Assembly: GCF_024166365.1 (NCBI RefSeq)
Contig: NC_064835.1
Location: 62,972,607-63,036,606 of the forward strand
Direction: 5' to 3'
DNA: 64,000 nt
From: Elephas maximus indicus
Taxonomy: Eukaryota; Chordata; Mammalia; Proboscidea; Elephantidae
Below the pieces are notes generated by a model. The model worked only from the letters and a program-made list of their open reading frames with translations, ran no database searches and was not told the origin of the DNA. Both the position numbers and the translations under genes were made by a program. Below, piece by piece: positions 35,151 through 47,920 of this stretch (its first letter is position 1; every line of letters starts with the position of its first letter).

Positions 35151-36950
35151 GAAATAGCTAAACTTGAGCAAGAATTCCCACTGTGCCTGCCTGCTATGCC
35201 CACACCTCCACACAGCCCCTGCTGTCTGCCTGGATGGCCCCCTCCAGGCCATCACTGTTTGGACCACTGGGTGGTCACCATAGGCTTGCTGGTGACCTTG
35301 ATTTGGGGTCAGGCTCAAACAATGAGATTCTTTCTCAAGCATTTGAACTATGTGACCCAGAGGGAAGTGACACTTGGCAGTGGGCAGAGGGGCAACAAGT
35401 GCAGCAAACCAGGGAGGCAGCGGCAGTGCGTGGAGCCCGCAGGGCCGGGCCTCAGAGTGAGCCCAGGGCAGCAACCCCTTGGCTTCTCGCACCTCCTCCC
35501 CCACCCTGGAAGGCCTGTTGTACTTAAGGTCAGGAGCTCCTGACCTTTATCATGGAACTGCTCCATTTGTGTCTGAATCCCCAGCACAACACTTAAGTCC
35601 GTGAGCACAGTTCTTATGTCTTGTTATTGCATGCACAGTAGATGTTCATCAGGCTCATTGGGAAATGGACTAACTAGGTAAGAGACAGCTAGGAGATCCG
35701 GGCGACTGAAGGATGCAATGGGTGTGGAAGGCACTGCAGGATCCCTTGGACAGTTGACTGGATATTGGTGGCCTCAGGGCATGGGGAGAGGTCTGGAGGA
35801 AGCCCTTGAGACAGCCCTGAGAAGTCTCGTGTTGAGGCAGGAGCCTGATTGCATAGTCCCCATGAGAGCAGCTCTGTGTAGGCCCAGTTCCTCAACCCCA
35901 GTTCTTCAAAGATACCTACCATCCAGCCTTTCCCACTCCTCCCCCTCCCTGCTCTGTGACAGACCACAGGCCACCAGGCCAGCTGGTCTCCTTGTCCCTA
36001 CACACCATACCCATCCACCCCTCAGTGCCTTTGCTCGTGAGGTTTCTGCCACCTAGCATTTCTTCCTCCTCCCACCAGTGCCAACCCTGTTCAACCTTTA
36101 ATGCTTGTTCAAGTTTCGCTTCTTCCTGGCTGCCCTTTGCATTGCTCTCTCTCCTGAGCGATGCCCTTTGGAATCTTCAGGCTGTCATTTACACTTGCAC
36201 ATGTATAACTCTGAGGAAGGTATAAGGCACCCTGGACTCCTCTGGGACTGTGGCATGAAAGAAAGAGGTCAGCCACTGCCTTTGGCTTTCACACTAGAAA
36301 TTCAGGCCCTACTCCCTTCTTGGCACATTCCACGGTCCCCTCAAAAGAGAAAGGAGAGTCAGAAAAGGTTCCTTTCTCCCACATCCATTTCTGAGTTCCC
36401 AATACCTCCTTCTTGTACATTCAGGAAGGCTCTGGTTTCAGCTATTCCCTTTCCTTCTGCCTCCAGAAAGGCACAGGGATGCTCCTCCCAGGCTGCAGCC
36501 CACCCACTCACTCCCACCTGGCCCCAGGAATACCCCTGTCTCTGCCCCATCCTACATCAGCCCTGGTCCAGCCCCAGCACCTTGCAACCAACCATCCCCT
36601 AATGAGCATATTAGTGCTCAGGTGTGGCAAGCCCAGGAGTCTCAGTAAGCTGGGGAGAGCCCCTCGTTATCCTAATGAACCGGCTGGCGGCTTTTCTGGA
36701 GATCCTCCTCTTTCACCAGGGATCACAGAATTTGCCCCATCATCTATACCACTGGGTCTGCCCTGCCCTTCCCACTCTGCCTCTACCTGCAGCCCAGGTC
36801 TCCATCTTGCTGCTTCTACCTCTATTGTCTGGATATCCTCCGTCCTGACACTGTGGTTGGGATAACTCCTGGTTGCTCAGACATGTACCACAAAAAAGGC
36901 CAGGAAGTACTAAGCCAAGCCTTCTCTTGCTGCAATGGAAGCCCCACCTC
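35151..36950. other. Intergenic unique sequence
   Basis: GC-moderate unique DNA. About 36035-36145 resembles the 3' end of L2 in reverse. Open frames here have no recognisable domain. Confidence 0.45.
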
Positions 36951-36954
36951 TCTT

Positions 36955-37340
36955 TCTTCAGTTCAATATTCTCTTCATCCAGGAAGTCTTCCCTAACTAC
37001 TCCAACACACTTGGATCATCCAGTTCTGTCCAGAGAAGTCTGAAGCCCACAAATGATTCCGTAACATGTGTTCACCTTTGGATCTCTATAAGACCTTATA
37101 AAGAATAAAAAAAAAAATAGAATAGTGTAATTATATAAAGCATTTTTTCAACATTCAACAGATATTTATCAAGCACCTACTATGTTTTTTTACTATGTGC
37201 CAAGCATTGTGCTTGGTGCCGTGGACAGACCATTGAGCAAGATAAAACATGGAGTCCCTCTTATGGAGCTTAGCATGTTGGGTGGAATAGAACAAGCAGT
37301 CCAACATTGATGGAACCATGTGAATGATGTTGAGCGGACG
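36955..37340. repeat. Old L2/MIR-class repeats
   Basis: TCCAGGAAGTCTTCCCTAAC (36979 on), and AACAGATATTTATCAAGCACC with ATGTGCCAAGCATTGTGCT (37157 on), are mammalian-wide old repeat landmarks. Confidence 0.55.
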
Positions 37341-38309
37341 GCAGAAGGTGCTTTGGGAGCACAAGGCAAGGACACAATATCAAAGATGCCAATCATTCCT
37401 TGTCTCATCCAGCTCTCCATCTGAGGAAACTCTGCCCCAAACAGTCATATTCTGCACCATGTGAGCCTGCCACACACCATTCACCTCTCCACTGTTTCTT
37501 GGACCAAGGACTTGTGGTCCATGGAAGCTAATCCATGGTCTGGCCATGGCTTTTAAAGTGATTCATAAAGAGGCCCTGGGCCAACTGGATTCTCACTCTA
37601 AGAAATATGAACTAAGAGACACAGAGGGACATTGCAGTTAAACATGGTCAAGCTACACGCATGCTGAAATCACCAGGGGCAAAGGCTTTGTGTGAGCAGA
37701 TGAAGTGAACAAGAAGGGCGGAAGAAGAATGGAGCCAACCAGCAGAAATACGGTAATGGGCCCCTGGGGGAGAAAGCAGGGGCTTCCATCCAGCTCACCA
37801 TCCATACTATGGCAAACCACTACCTGTGTGGTCTCTCCCCAAAGCAAAGAGTCCCAAGCAGAACAGGTCTCTGGGCCAGACTGGAGCTGGGAGCAAGACT
37901 GTTGGGAGCGTGAAGGAGAGGAAGAGTTAGCTGACCAAGAGAGGAGAAGCAGGCAGTTTCCTGGAGGTAGTGTGTGTCAGGGTAATGAGTAAGACCTCCA
38001 GGGGACATGGCAGTACAGTTGCACTAACAGCATGAGTAAAACTGTGGAAATTTAATAGAAATTTAAAACAGCAGAACCACATTTGCTGTGAGAGGAGTAA
38101 GTACATCCACCTACCTGCCTTCCTCATTTTCTTTTTCTCGTTCTCTTTCTCATTACATTTTCTTCTTATTACCAAGGTAATACATGTTCATTATGGAAAA
38201 TTTTCAAAATACAGAAAAGCAAAAAGAACTAAATAAAAAATTCCTCAAAATCCCATCACCCAGAGATCATTGTCTTAAAATATTATTGTTATTAATATTA
38301 ATAATTTCT
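37341..38309. other. Intergenic, no firm feature
   Basis: Unique-looking. 38160-38290 resembles an old LINE end (TACATGTTCATTATGGAAAA). No gene. Confidence 0.4.
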
Positions 38310-38320
38310 AACATTTATTA

Positions 38321-38507
38321 GGAAACCCCAGTTGTGTAGTAGTTAAGAGCTATGGCTACTAACCAAAAGGTCAGCAGTTCGAATCTACCAGCCGCTCCTT
38401 GGAAACCCTATGGGGCAGTTCTACTCTTTCCTATAGGGTCGCTATGAGTTGGAATCAGCTCGACGGCAACAGGCTTGGTTTTCTTTTTTTTTTTTTTTTT
38501 AAAAAAA
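38321..38507 (+). repeat. AfroSINE, first of a tandem pair
   Basis: Complete copy with a long T then A tail. It is bounded by AACATTTATTA at 38310-38320 and 38508-38518, the same duplication that bounds the next SINE. Confidence 0.92.
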
Positions 38508-38518
38508 AACATTTATTA

Positions 38519-38685
38519 GGAGCCCTGGTGGCTAGTAGTTAAGATCTCAGCTGCTAAACAAAAGGTCAGTAGTTTGAATCCACCAGTTGCTCCTTCCAAG
38601 AACACCCTGTGAGGCTGTTCTACTCTGTCCTATAGGGTTGGTATGAGAAGGAATCAACAAGACAGCAACAGGCTTTTTTTCTTTA
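38519..38685 (+). repeat. AfroSINE, second of a tandem pair
   Basis: Starts GGAGCCCTGGTGGCTAGTAG and is more diverged near its 3' end (AGAAGGAATCAACAAGACAG). It is bounded by AACATTTATTA at 38508-38518 and AACATTTATT at 38686-38695. Confidence 0.92.
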
Positions 38686-38695
38686 AACATTTATT

Positions 38696-38875
38696 CTACA
38701 TATGAGGCCCCGTTCTGACTTTACATACATTATTTTATTTAATCGTCATGACCCTTTGAGGCAGGTACTCTTTTTAGCTCAACTTAACAGGTGAGGGAAC
38801 TGAGGCCTGGTTTAAGTAGGTGGCAGAGCTGTGACTTGAGTCTAGGCAGGCTGGCTTGAGTGCTAGCCACTGTTA
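38696..38875 (+). repeat. MIR element
   Basis: TTACATACATTATTTTATTT, AACTGAGGCCTGG and TGGCAGAGCTGTGACTTGAG follow MIR order. Confidence 0.8.
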
Positions 38876-38893
38876 GAATTTTGATGTACATAT

Positions 38894-39062
38894 TTATTTA
38901 TGTTATTGTTGTTATGTGCCCTCAAGCTGGTTCTGACCCATAGCGAGCCTATAGGACAGAGCAGAACTGCCCTCATAGGGTTTCCAGGGAGCAGCTGGTG
39001 GATTCGAACTGCCGACCTTTTGGTTAGCAGCTGAGCTCTCAACCACTGCACCACCAGGGCTC
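38894..39062 (-). repeat. AfroSINE with RTE-like tail
   Basis: Reverse SINE with left end TTATTGTTGTTATGTGCCCT, the reverse of an ACA-type RTE-like tail. Short duplication TACATAT at 38887-38893 and 39063-39069. Confidence 0.88.
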
Positions 39063-39069
39063 TACATAT

Positions 39070-40000
39070 GTATAGTCTTTTAAAAAGGATCATAAACTAA
39101 TAAAAGCTCCTTTTCTGTTTTTACAAAATATATTTTTAAAAATTTTCAAGTAGTGTATAGCCATACTTTATGTACTTCACATGTTCAAGTAACACATTTT
39201 TAGTGGAAAAAGTAAAAAATACAGATGATTTTAAAGAGGAACTCAAAATCGTTTGTAATTCTACCACTCAAGAGACCACCGTGGCTATTTTCAAGTCTGT
39301 CCTCCGCTCCTGGCATGAATTTAGGATCTGGAACATGGATGTAGCTCCTATACCTGACAACATCACCCAGGGAGTCTTTTAATGAGCTGGGAAATCACAC
39401 TGAGCAGTCAGCAGTTGGATGTACACCAAAGGATATGAATTGTGTTTGAAACCTTGAAGAACACTGCCGTATGATGTAAGGCGCACGTGTTCTAGATCAT
39501 TAATGTTGAGCATTGCAGTGGTTGCGGTGGAAAAAGAACTGGACCTGGGGTCAGCAAAACTGGTCTCCACTCCCTAGACCCATGAGCTAGGGGGAGTTGT
39601 TTCCTGCTCTAGCCTCAGTGTTCTCATCTGTACAATGAGCTGCTATCGTTCCAGGAATGAGCCAAAAGCAGTGGAGCTTTGTTTCTGGGTTACCTGCTGA
39701 GTTTTGGATGATTCCTGACACAGTTCCCACCCAGCTCTGGCACAAGAAACAAGAGGGCCAGTATTATGAAAGGGGCTGGTGTCGGGGAAGACCAAAGGCT
39801 TAAGGACGCTGGAACAGAGGGTGTGAGCTCTATTTTCCTGGAGGGCTGGGCCAGCCAAGCCGATTAGGGGCCCAGAGCAGCTGTAGGCCGAGAGAGGCCG
39901 CTGGGAGTGAGGGGATTCAAACTGCTCTTTCCCACCCTCTCCCCCACCAGCCTGCTCTGTGTAAAAATTCCAAACTCCCAATCAAACCCCCTTCTCTTTT
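39070..40000. other. Intergenic, with a MIR-like segment
   Basis: About 39515-39645 resembles MIR on the plus strand (CAGTGTTCTCATCTGTACAA). The rest is unique, with no gene. Confidence 0.45.
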
Positions 40001-40049
40001 CTCTTTTCATTCACCTGCCCATCTTCCTCTCCTCTTCTCTTCTTTTCTA

Positions 40050-40140
40050 TCCAAACTCATAATTAATCGCTCAAGGCAAAAGTAATGAATGTTAATTGGC
40101 CATCTGTAGGAAGACTAATTAAAATCTACCACGCTGGGGT
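40050..40140. promoter_or_regulatory. Cluster of homeodomain-type TAAT cores
   Basis: Within about 75 bp there are CATAATTAATCG, AAGTAATGAATG, TGTTAATTGGCC and GACTAATTAAAATC. The stretch is free of transposons and lies about 30 kb upstream of EMX1. Candidate enhancer by composition only. Confidence 0.3.
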
Positions 40141-40436
40141 TTCAAACATACCTATAGCAACGGAGTGAATCAGGAATGAGGCGAGGAGGGACTGAGGTAA
40201 CAGCTGAAAGGCTGCAAAACACCATTGGGCTTAGGTGTGAGGGAACGACGCCAGAGAGGGGCCGAGATGCTGGAGGGAGAGGAGAGGAGAGACAGAGAGA
40301 AACTTCCTCGCTTTGCTCCCGCTAAGGCAGGACCTGGCATTTTGTTGCTGTTTTGTTGTGTTTTAACAAATAATTCTACAGATTTCCTTCTCACTGGATG
40401 TGACTTAAGGGAAGATCTGGAGCCTGTCAACATGCA

Positions 40437-40960
40437 ATGGTCCCCCAGTCACAGACCTGCACACACTCATTTATATGAAAATCACACCTAGACATACACA
40501 CACAGGCTAAATCTCAGGCACAGGCTTGCACAAGTTCACACTCACGAGGTGACACCCTGTCACATGTGCACACATGCACACTCAGTTTACTGACAGCAGC
40601 ACAGAGACCAACATGTGATTACATATAATCACATGTTTGTATGCATACATGGTTTAAACACACCTGCTCACAGTTATTCAAACATAAATGCTTCAGTGCA
40701 CTCACAGCAGTTTACAAAGTTATACTCACATTCACACAATGGTCTTATAGGTATCTGCACACAATTACACACCCAAATCCACATTTGCATGCACACACTT
40801 TGGCAAGGTTTACATCAAAACATGCACACGTACACACAGTCACACAACTCCTTCTCCACGTATCCCATCACCACGCATAAGCAAAGCTAAATGTTCAAGC
40901 ACCCATTGACTAATACTAATACTAAGGTGACCAACAGTTGTACACACACATGTGGCTGGG
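40437..40960. repeat. CA-rich imperfect simple sequence
   Basis: About 500 bp enriched for ACAC and CACA units mixed with ACATGCACAC-type variants; a decayed CA array. Open frames across it are artefacts. Confidence 0.65.
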
Positions 40961-43525
40961 GCCCAGGGCAGGCCATGTGCTGTTCCGTGTATGTGCGCGC
41001 ACAGAAACCCAGACCCGGAGGAGAGAAACACACCTGGGTGATGGTCTCTGGTCTTCCTGAGGAGACAGGACTCAAGCCACAGGTACATAGTGTTAGGCCC
41101 TGTCTCCTCTCTCAGAGTGCCCTCCTTTGAGCACCATGATCATTCAAAGCCTGATTAGAATGTCCTGACAAATCTTTAGGCAGAAAAGACGGTGGATCTG
41201 AAGAAAGATCAGGAGATGGCCTGCAGGGTGGGGATGGGCTTTGGAGAGGCCAGGCCAAGGGGCAAGGTTGTCAGCCTGGGGGATAGGTGGCTGGGCCATG
41301 TCTTGAAAGTCCAGTTCTGTGGGTCTGGGGGGACTTTAATTGGGTGGGCATGGCATTGCTGGAAGAGCCAGACACAGGGGTCAGGACCTGGGTTTCAAGC
41401 CAACCCTTCATCTGACTGCCCACCCAGAGCTGGGTCCCTTTGGCTAGGGTCTCTGTTTTCCATTATTTAAAGTGAAAAGGCTGCCATCTTTACTGAGTAG
41501 TTTCTGGGCCCTCTTCCTCACTGGTGTAAAATCCCTCTCTGATAAGCTTAGATTAAATCAGGAGGGTTCTAGCCAAGGATCCTTACAAGAAAGGGTTAAG
41601 TATTCACATGCCTCTGGGCTTGTGCCAACCCTCTCAGCTCCTAGACACCCCTCCTAGGAGCCTGAGTCTGAGGTTCTCAGATCCTTTGCAGCCTGAAGTC
41701 AGTGCTCAAGGTGCATCCTCAGGTCTGACAAGAACAGCAGCTGGAGGGAAAGCAGGCCAGAGGACAATGTCCTCGGCCTCGAGAAGGACCTGTATACTGG
41801 GTGTGTGACCAGAAGTCTAAGACACAGGAAAGACTCCCCAGCTCTAATAAGCATGACAATAAGTCTCTGGTGTCCCAGGAGTGTTGCCATGCTTCGAGGG
41901 TCAGGAGCCATCACCACCCTTCCAGGAGCCAGGTGGGGTGGCTACCTTACATCCCCACCTAACAAGCAAGGAGACCCAGCTGCTCTGAGGAGAAGGGACT
42001 TGGTGGCTGTAACTGGAGAGCCAGACCACAGAAGCCAATCTGGCTAGCTTTCTCCTAAAACTGGGGAGAGCTTTGGTCTCTCCCTCTGCAGGAAGGGATG
42101 GTGTGAGGCTACTTGCCAGGGTGCAGACTTCCTGGAGAGCCTACGGGCTCCCAGGCTTCGGGGATCTCCCTCTCCTGGGTGAAGGCCTCAAAATTCTCTG
42201 GGAGGAGCAGGCACACACACACTCTCACACTCACACACATAACCCCGTGACAGCTTCTGCATTTGGAGCTGACAGATGTGCAAGGTAACAGCTCGGCACC
42301 GCCTGTGCAGCTGAGGCCCCGGCGTCGCGAGCGGGATTATTTCCAACGAGGCTCAGGGCGGCTGCGTGCACGCACGCCCGGGTGTGTGTGTGTGTGTGTG
42401 TGTGTGAGGGTGTGTGGTTTCTCCTGCTATCTCTCTCTTTCCATCTAAATCTGTCTTACTGTATTTTCAAGACTTTGTTTTCCTCCCTGTGCTTCTGTTT
42501 CTGTCCTTTTCTCCAACTCTCTCTCACTGTCCCCTTCACCCAGCCTCAGTCTTTGACCCTGTGTCTGTTTTAGTCTCTCTACCTGGATGTTCCAGAGAAG
42601 AGAAGGCACTTGCCTCCTCTCAATTCCCCCACTTCGCCCCTTGTTCCTTCCCTGTCCCCTAGGCAGACCACCGGCAGGGACTCTTACAGAAAGCCCATTT
42701 TGTTCCTGGTAATGCAGCCATTCCTGCCCTTTGCACAGGGCTCCTGTCTAGGGTACATACACATGTTAGCATTTGAGGCCACGTTCTGCAGGGTAAGGCC
42801 GCAGGGAGGTGGCTGTGGATGCAGGAGATCAGACAGCCACATCCAGAGCCCAGCTCCCCAGGTGAGACAGCAGGAGGTGCCAGGTTAGAGCATATCCTGG
42901 GGAGGATTCTAAGTGGGGTAGTAGGGGCAGGTGGGCATCTCCAGGCTGACAACGGACTTCAGCACCAGCCTGGGTCTGGAGCACATGTGTGTGTATTCAT
43001 GGTACGAAGGACAGGAACCGGGGGCCCTGACAGCCTAGTCCCAGCCAGCCAGACTCACAGGTGTGAGCAGCAGCAGCACAAGCAAGTTCAGCAGACACAA
43101 AGGTGCTAGAGCTCCCTGTGGTGGGCCTGGAACATTCCCCTCACCCTCCTGCTCCTCACAGGTCAGCTGCTGGCCCCCAGCTCAGGGCTATTAAACACAA
43201 AACCAAAAAAACTGTCTGGTTCTTTCACACTAAAGACAAAGAGAGACCTTGCTTGTCTTTTGGCGGGTCTGTTGCCCTGCTCACCTTGGCAGCTGCGGTA
43301 TTGGTATGTGCAGGCATGTATTTGCGTGTGTGCTCATATGTGCTCATGTGTGTGGTGGTCAAGGCCAGGCCACATACTTGGAGGACACAGATGGCTAGCC
43401 TGGAGGCTGACATGCGATCCTCCCTGTCCCAGAGGTGGTAGGGGTGGGCAGGTTGAGTCTAGGCCTGGGAGGGGTCCTCCAGGCTGGGTGAGGCCTGGGA
43501 AGTCCCTGAGGGTTACAAAGTAGGC
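40961..43525. other. Intergenic unique sequence with short simple repeats
   Basis: Mostly unique DNA. CA tracts lie at about 42212-42240 and a TG tract at 42382-42406. A MIR-like piece lies near 41355-41470. A CpG-rich patch around 42280-42380 is too small to call an island. No gene recognised. Confidence 0.5.
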
Positions 43526-43988
43526 TGTTATGGATTGTATTGTGTCGCCCAAAAATGTGCGTCAATTTAACTAGGCCATGATTCTCCATATTGTGTGATT
43601 GTCCACCATTTTGTCATCTGATGAGATTTTCCTGCGTGTTGTAAATCCTGCCTCTTATGATTTTAATGAGGCAGGACTCAATCTACAAGATTAGGTTGTG
43701 TTTAAGCCAATCTCTTTTGAGATACAAAACAGGGAAGGAAGCAGAGAGACATGGGGACCTCTACCACCAAGAAAGTAGTGCCAGGATCAGAGTGTGTCCT
43801 TTGGATCCTCGATCCCTGCCTTGAGAAGCTCCTAGACCAGGTGAAGATTGATGACAAGGGCCTTTCCCCAGAACTGACAGAGAGAGAAAGCCTTCTCCTA
43901 GAGCCGGCACCTTGAAAGAATAAACTTATGTTTGTTAAAGTCATCCACTTGAGGTATTTCTGTTATAGCAGCACTAGATAACTAACAC
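43526..43988 (+). mobile_element. Solitary LTR-like element (MaLR type), plus orientation
   Basis: Opens TGTTATGGATTGTATTGTGT and ends ATAGCAGCACTAGATAACTA then ACACA. It contains AATAAA near 43919 (AAGAATAAACTTATG). This TG-to-CA layout with a late polyadenylation signal is that of MaLR-type LTRs. A related copy lies in reverse at 52528-52927. Confidence 0.65.
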
Positions 43989-44735
43989 AGGATTTGGTAC
44001 TGACCTGCTAGGGAGAGTGATTCCAGCCCCTTTCTGACCCCCCCAGATCCCTCCCCACCCCTACTCCCCCAGTCCAGAATCCTGGACTACAGGGAGAGAG
44101 ACAGGCCTAAGAAACATTTCCAAGGCTCTTAACCACCCACCCCACTCAAGTGTCAGGTGTGTGAGGGCCTCACCATCTTGTGGACACTTATGGTACTCCT
44201 CAGTAAGCCCTGGGCTAACCAGGAGGGCGAGTGAGAGCCCACCCTGATGGAATAACAGCGGTTGACCTGGCTGCTCTCCCACAGAAGCATGGGCAGGTGA
44301 AAGAATCCAGCCAACACCCACCATGATAGACAGGAGCAGTCCAGGCTGGCCTGCACCCACCTGCAGAGGCCGAACCCGATGCCATCGGATGCAGCAATAC
44401 TCACGTTTAAAACACCTCAAGAGAAAGGTTTGCAGGAAGGAAACTTAGCGCTCGTCTGTTCTAAGGATATTGAAGCACAGAGGGGGAAGAGGCCCTGCCT
44501 GAGGTCCCAAAGCATCTGTCAGAGAGAGGGGAAGGGACTGAATGCTTGGCTCCAAGGCTCATGCACTTTCCCCAGTCCAATGAGTGCAGGACAAGCTGAC
44601 CAGACTGAACCCCAGGCCGGCAAGGCCTGGCAGGATGGCAGTGCAGGGAGAGTTCTTACGCACGTCAGCGGAAGGCATCTGGGCCTTGTGGAGAGGAGGC
44701 TACAATTGGGGCTCCAAGATGACCTGGATATTAAA
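43989..44735. other. Intergenic, no firm feature
   Basis: Unique-looking, with no gene recognised. 44440-44560 has a faint MIR look. Confidence 0.4.
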
Positions 44736-44985
44736 AGTCAATGAACATTATTACATTTATGGGGTACTTACTGCAATGCGAGGCACTGCGCTAACCGTTT
44801 ACAAACAGATCATTTAATATGCACGAAGATCTTTTGAAGTAGGCGCCATTATAATCCACGCTTTTCAGATAAGGAAACTGAGGCACAAAAAAAGAGAAGC
44901 AACTTGCCCTGGGTCACTAGCTGTTAAGCGGCAGAGCAGGGATCGGAGCCTGGGATTTTGACCCCAGTGAGGGGTGGGTTCTGTT
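44736..44985 (+). repeat. MIR element
   Basis: GGGGTACTTACTGCAATGCG, GATAAGGAAACTGAGGCACA and TTAAGCGGCAGAGCAGGGAT follow MIR order closely. Confidence 0.85.
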
Positions 44986-45586
44986 GACCAAGATGAGAGC
45001 TAAGAGTGTGAGTTGCTCACTCATACCTCAGAGACCACACAGGGCAATGCCAGCTCTGTTGTCCTGCAAGGCCTGCCCCTCTACAAACAGTGCTGCCGTC
45101 AGTTCTCCAGGAGGCACGGCTTCCATGCGCCCTCTGCTGTGCACAAGGAGCATCACAGAGCTTCCTCCTGCAGAAGCAGGGCCATGCCTCCTCCCCCCAG
45201 AAAAAGGTGGGCCGGGGTGAGTAGCTGGCTGGCTTAAGACCACCACCACTGTGGATCCCCAGCCTGCCCCAGCTACAGACTCGCAGAAGGATCAGCTCCG
45301 TTGCAACCCTGGTTTCTCAGGTCTTCTATCTTGTGAACATGTCCACTTTCTCCAAAGGCATGGTGATCCTACACCCACCCCACTGAGCACCGGAACCATA
45401 AGCCAGATGGACATTACCAGGAGGACTCATGACAGGCCCACAGGGAGCTGGGATTCCATTTAGAGCATTGCTATAGTTGGCAAGGGGTAGAACTGGGAAT
45501 CCAGGGGAGACGGGTTAATCAGAGAAAGGATCCATCTACACAAGCCACAGGTAGGACCCTGAAGGATGGGTACTCTTTGAATTGCC
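44986..45586. other. Intergenic, no firm feature
   Basis: Unique-looking sequence with no coding signal. Confidence 0.45.
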
Positions 45587-45600
45587 CAAGGATGAGGAAA

Positions 45601-45760
45601 AACCAAACCAAATCTGTCACCAGAGTGGATTCCGGCTCATAGCAACACTACAGGACGGAGCAGAACCACCCCGTAGGGTTTCCAAGGAGTGACTAGTGGA
45701 TTCCAACTGCTGACCTTTTGGTTAGCAGCCAAGTTCTTAACCACTGTGCCACCAAGGCTC
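45601..45760 (-). repeat. AfroSINE with 14-bp target-site duplication
   Basis: Reverse SINE with CAAGGATGAGGAAA at 45587-45600 and CAAGGGTGAGGAAA at 45761-45774 (one mismatch). Confidence 0.92.
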
Positions 45761-46049
45761 CAAGGGTGAGGAAAGGGCAGTAAAAACTGAACCAATCAAT
45801 GCAAAGGCTTGAAGGAAAAAAGGAGTCTGGGCATGTCCATCTCAGCCAACTTTGTTTGGATGTGGGCTTGAGGCTGGGTGGGGCTTGGTGAGAGGCAGAC
45901 AGCCCCAGAACAACTCCCCAGGAAATAGGGGTGGTGCCCTAGGTTTGGGCTTATTGTCTTAGGAACATCCCTGGGCACAGCTAGCCAGGGAGTCAGTCAC
46001 TGGCTGGGCCTTATATCAGAGGAGAAAGCAGGCATTAATGATTTACAGC

Positions 46050-46657
46050 AAAGGATACTCCACATTTTATTTGTATCTGCCTTTGGAAAGTACACAAGAG
46101 GCTCTCAAGGGCCCTTTCCCCCAGCCTGGGGGAGGGTTGGTAGGTTCTGGAGGGAGGAGGCATCAGGATAGGACACAAAGTTGAACAGAAGGGTCTGCTA
46201 CCTGGGCAAGAGGCATCTGCATGGCAGGCACTTGTGCTGTTCCCTTCCCCTCCAGGTGACCTGTGAATCTACATGGGCCCTCCTTTCTGACCCAAAGTTG
46301 CCCTCTCCTCTTCCCCTGGATTGGCCATGGGTGGGAGACCCAACCTCCTCTCTTCCATGTTTCAGCTTCTTTTCCTGCCTTTCCTGTGCCTAAAATCTAT
46401 TCCTGGGGATAGAGAACACAAACATCCATAATTTCTCTCTCCCAAGCCTCCTACAGAAGCCTTCTCATAACCCAGGGTACAGAGCAGACTCCTGAGGACT
46501 GGTAAGCCCAGTAAGCATGGGGGCCCTCACAGCGTGAGTGCCTATCTGTGTAAGGCAGGGCTGGTGATGGCACTGCGGCAGGACGTGGGGAGCTATGGGG
46601 CTTCTGGGGTATGCCTGCAAGTGGGGCAGGAAGGCCCAGGGAGCCAAGGACATGGGC
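46050..46657 (-). other. SPR: SPR 3' UTR with polyadenylation signal
   Basis: Sequence after the SPR stop codon. A minus-strand AATAAA lies at 46066-46071, about 590 bp past the stop, so cleavage is expected near 46040-46055. This length is reasonable for SPR mRNA. No transposon interrupts it. Confidence 0.65.
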
Positions 46658-46915
<258 letters not shown>

Positions 46916-46969
46916 CTACAGGGGCGGGTGGGGGGAGTCTGAGTCAGATCTGCCCAGAGACAATACCTC

Positions 46970-47920
46970 ACTGTAAAAATGGCACAGTGGAGGTGGCTAT
47001 CTCCTATAACTTCACAAGGGGGAGAGAGAATCAAGATAACAGCCCAAGCTGATTCCTATGAGATGGATATCAAACATACTTCCTCTCTCCAACCTTTTTA
47101 CCAATTCTGACACCAACCATCTCTCCCAGGGCACTACTTATCTGCTGGGTTTGATAATTTGTTGCAATGGCCACAGGGAACTCACAGACAGTACTCATGA
47201 CTATGGGACTTATTAGGGAAGTAACAGGTTACAATTCAGGATCAGAAACCACTCAGCATACAGCTCTTCCATCAGGACCACCTCTTCTAAGCCATGCTGC
47301 AAGGATGCCTCTCTCTGGACCTCAGCCCCTCAGCCCCTGGAACTCTTGGCCTGGCCGGCCTCTGTCCTGCTTGGGCAAGTGTTACAAAGCTCTTCTATTT
47401 CTGCTGCTAAATGCCCGGAGGTACCCCACTCTGCCAGCAAGACTCCTGCCTGAAGGCACTCAGCTTTCTGGCTCCATGGGACATTAAGTCCACCACCATC
47501 TCCTGCCAATCTCCAGTTTCTGCTGCCTCAGCTGCCGCCATTTCTCTGCCACTGTTCCTTGCCGTCTCTCACCATCTCCTGTTACGGTTCTGTCTCCTGG
47601 GTCTAGGAGGTTGTTGGTGCAGCGATCCTGGTTCCAAAGGACATGCTCCATTCTTTCTTGGTGGGAGTGTGACTCCCCGCTCTGACTCTGATATGGCTTA
47701 TTTTAAGCCTAGTGGAATGGGAAAGCTGACCAGTCTTCTCCTTAGGGTTCCATACATATTATTTATATGGTCCCACCTCTCACAAGGGTGCCATGCTCCT
47801 TATTTACAGTATTAGCAAGCTATCCAACCCCCTTGGTGGGCCACAAGTACCTTATCTGCATAGTCCCACCCATTCAGTGGGAGTTACAAAAGCTATGGCT
47901 AGAAGGGCTATATTACGTAA
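46970..47920 (-). mobile_element. LTR-like repeat, copy B, in SPR intron 2
   Basis: Shares ordered blocks with 25320-26040 (see copy A) but is longer in the middle, where CCATCTC/TGCC-rich sequence at 47490-47590 replaces the TC repeat. Same orientation as SPR if the reverse AATAAA is its polyadenylation signal. Confidence 0.6.

Noticed and set aside
40437..40960. CA-rich tract as a CRISPR-like or satellite array
   Set aside because: There are no regular repeat units or spacers; it is a decayed dinucleotide array in a vertebrate genome.
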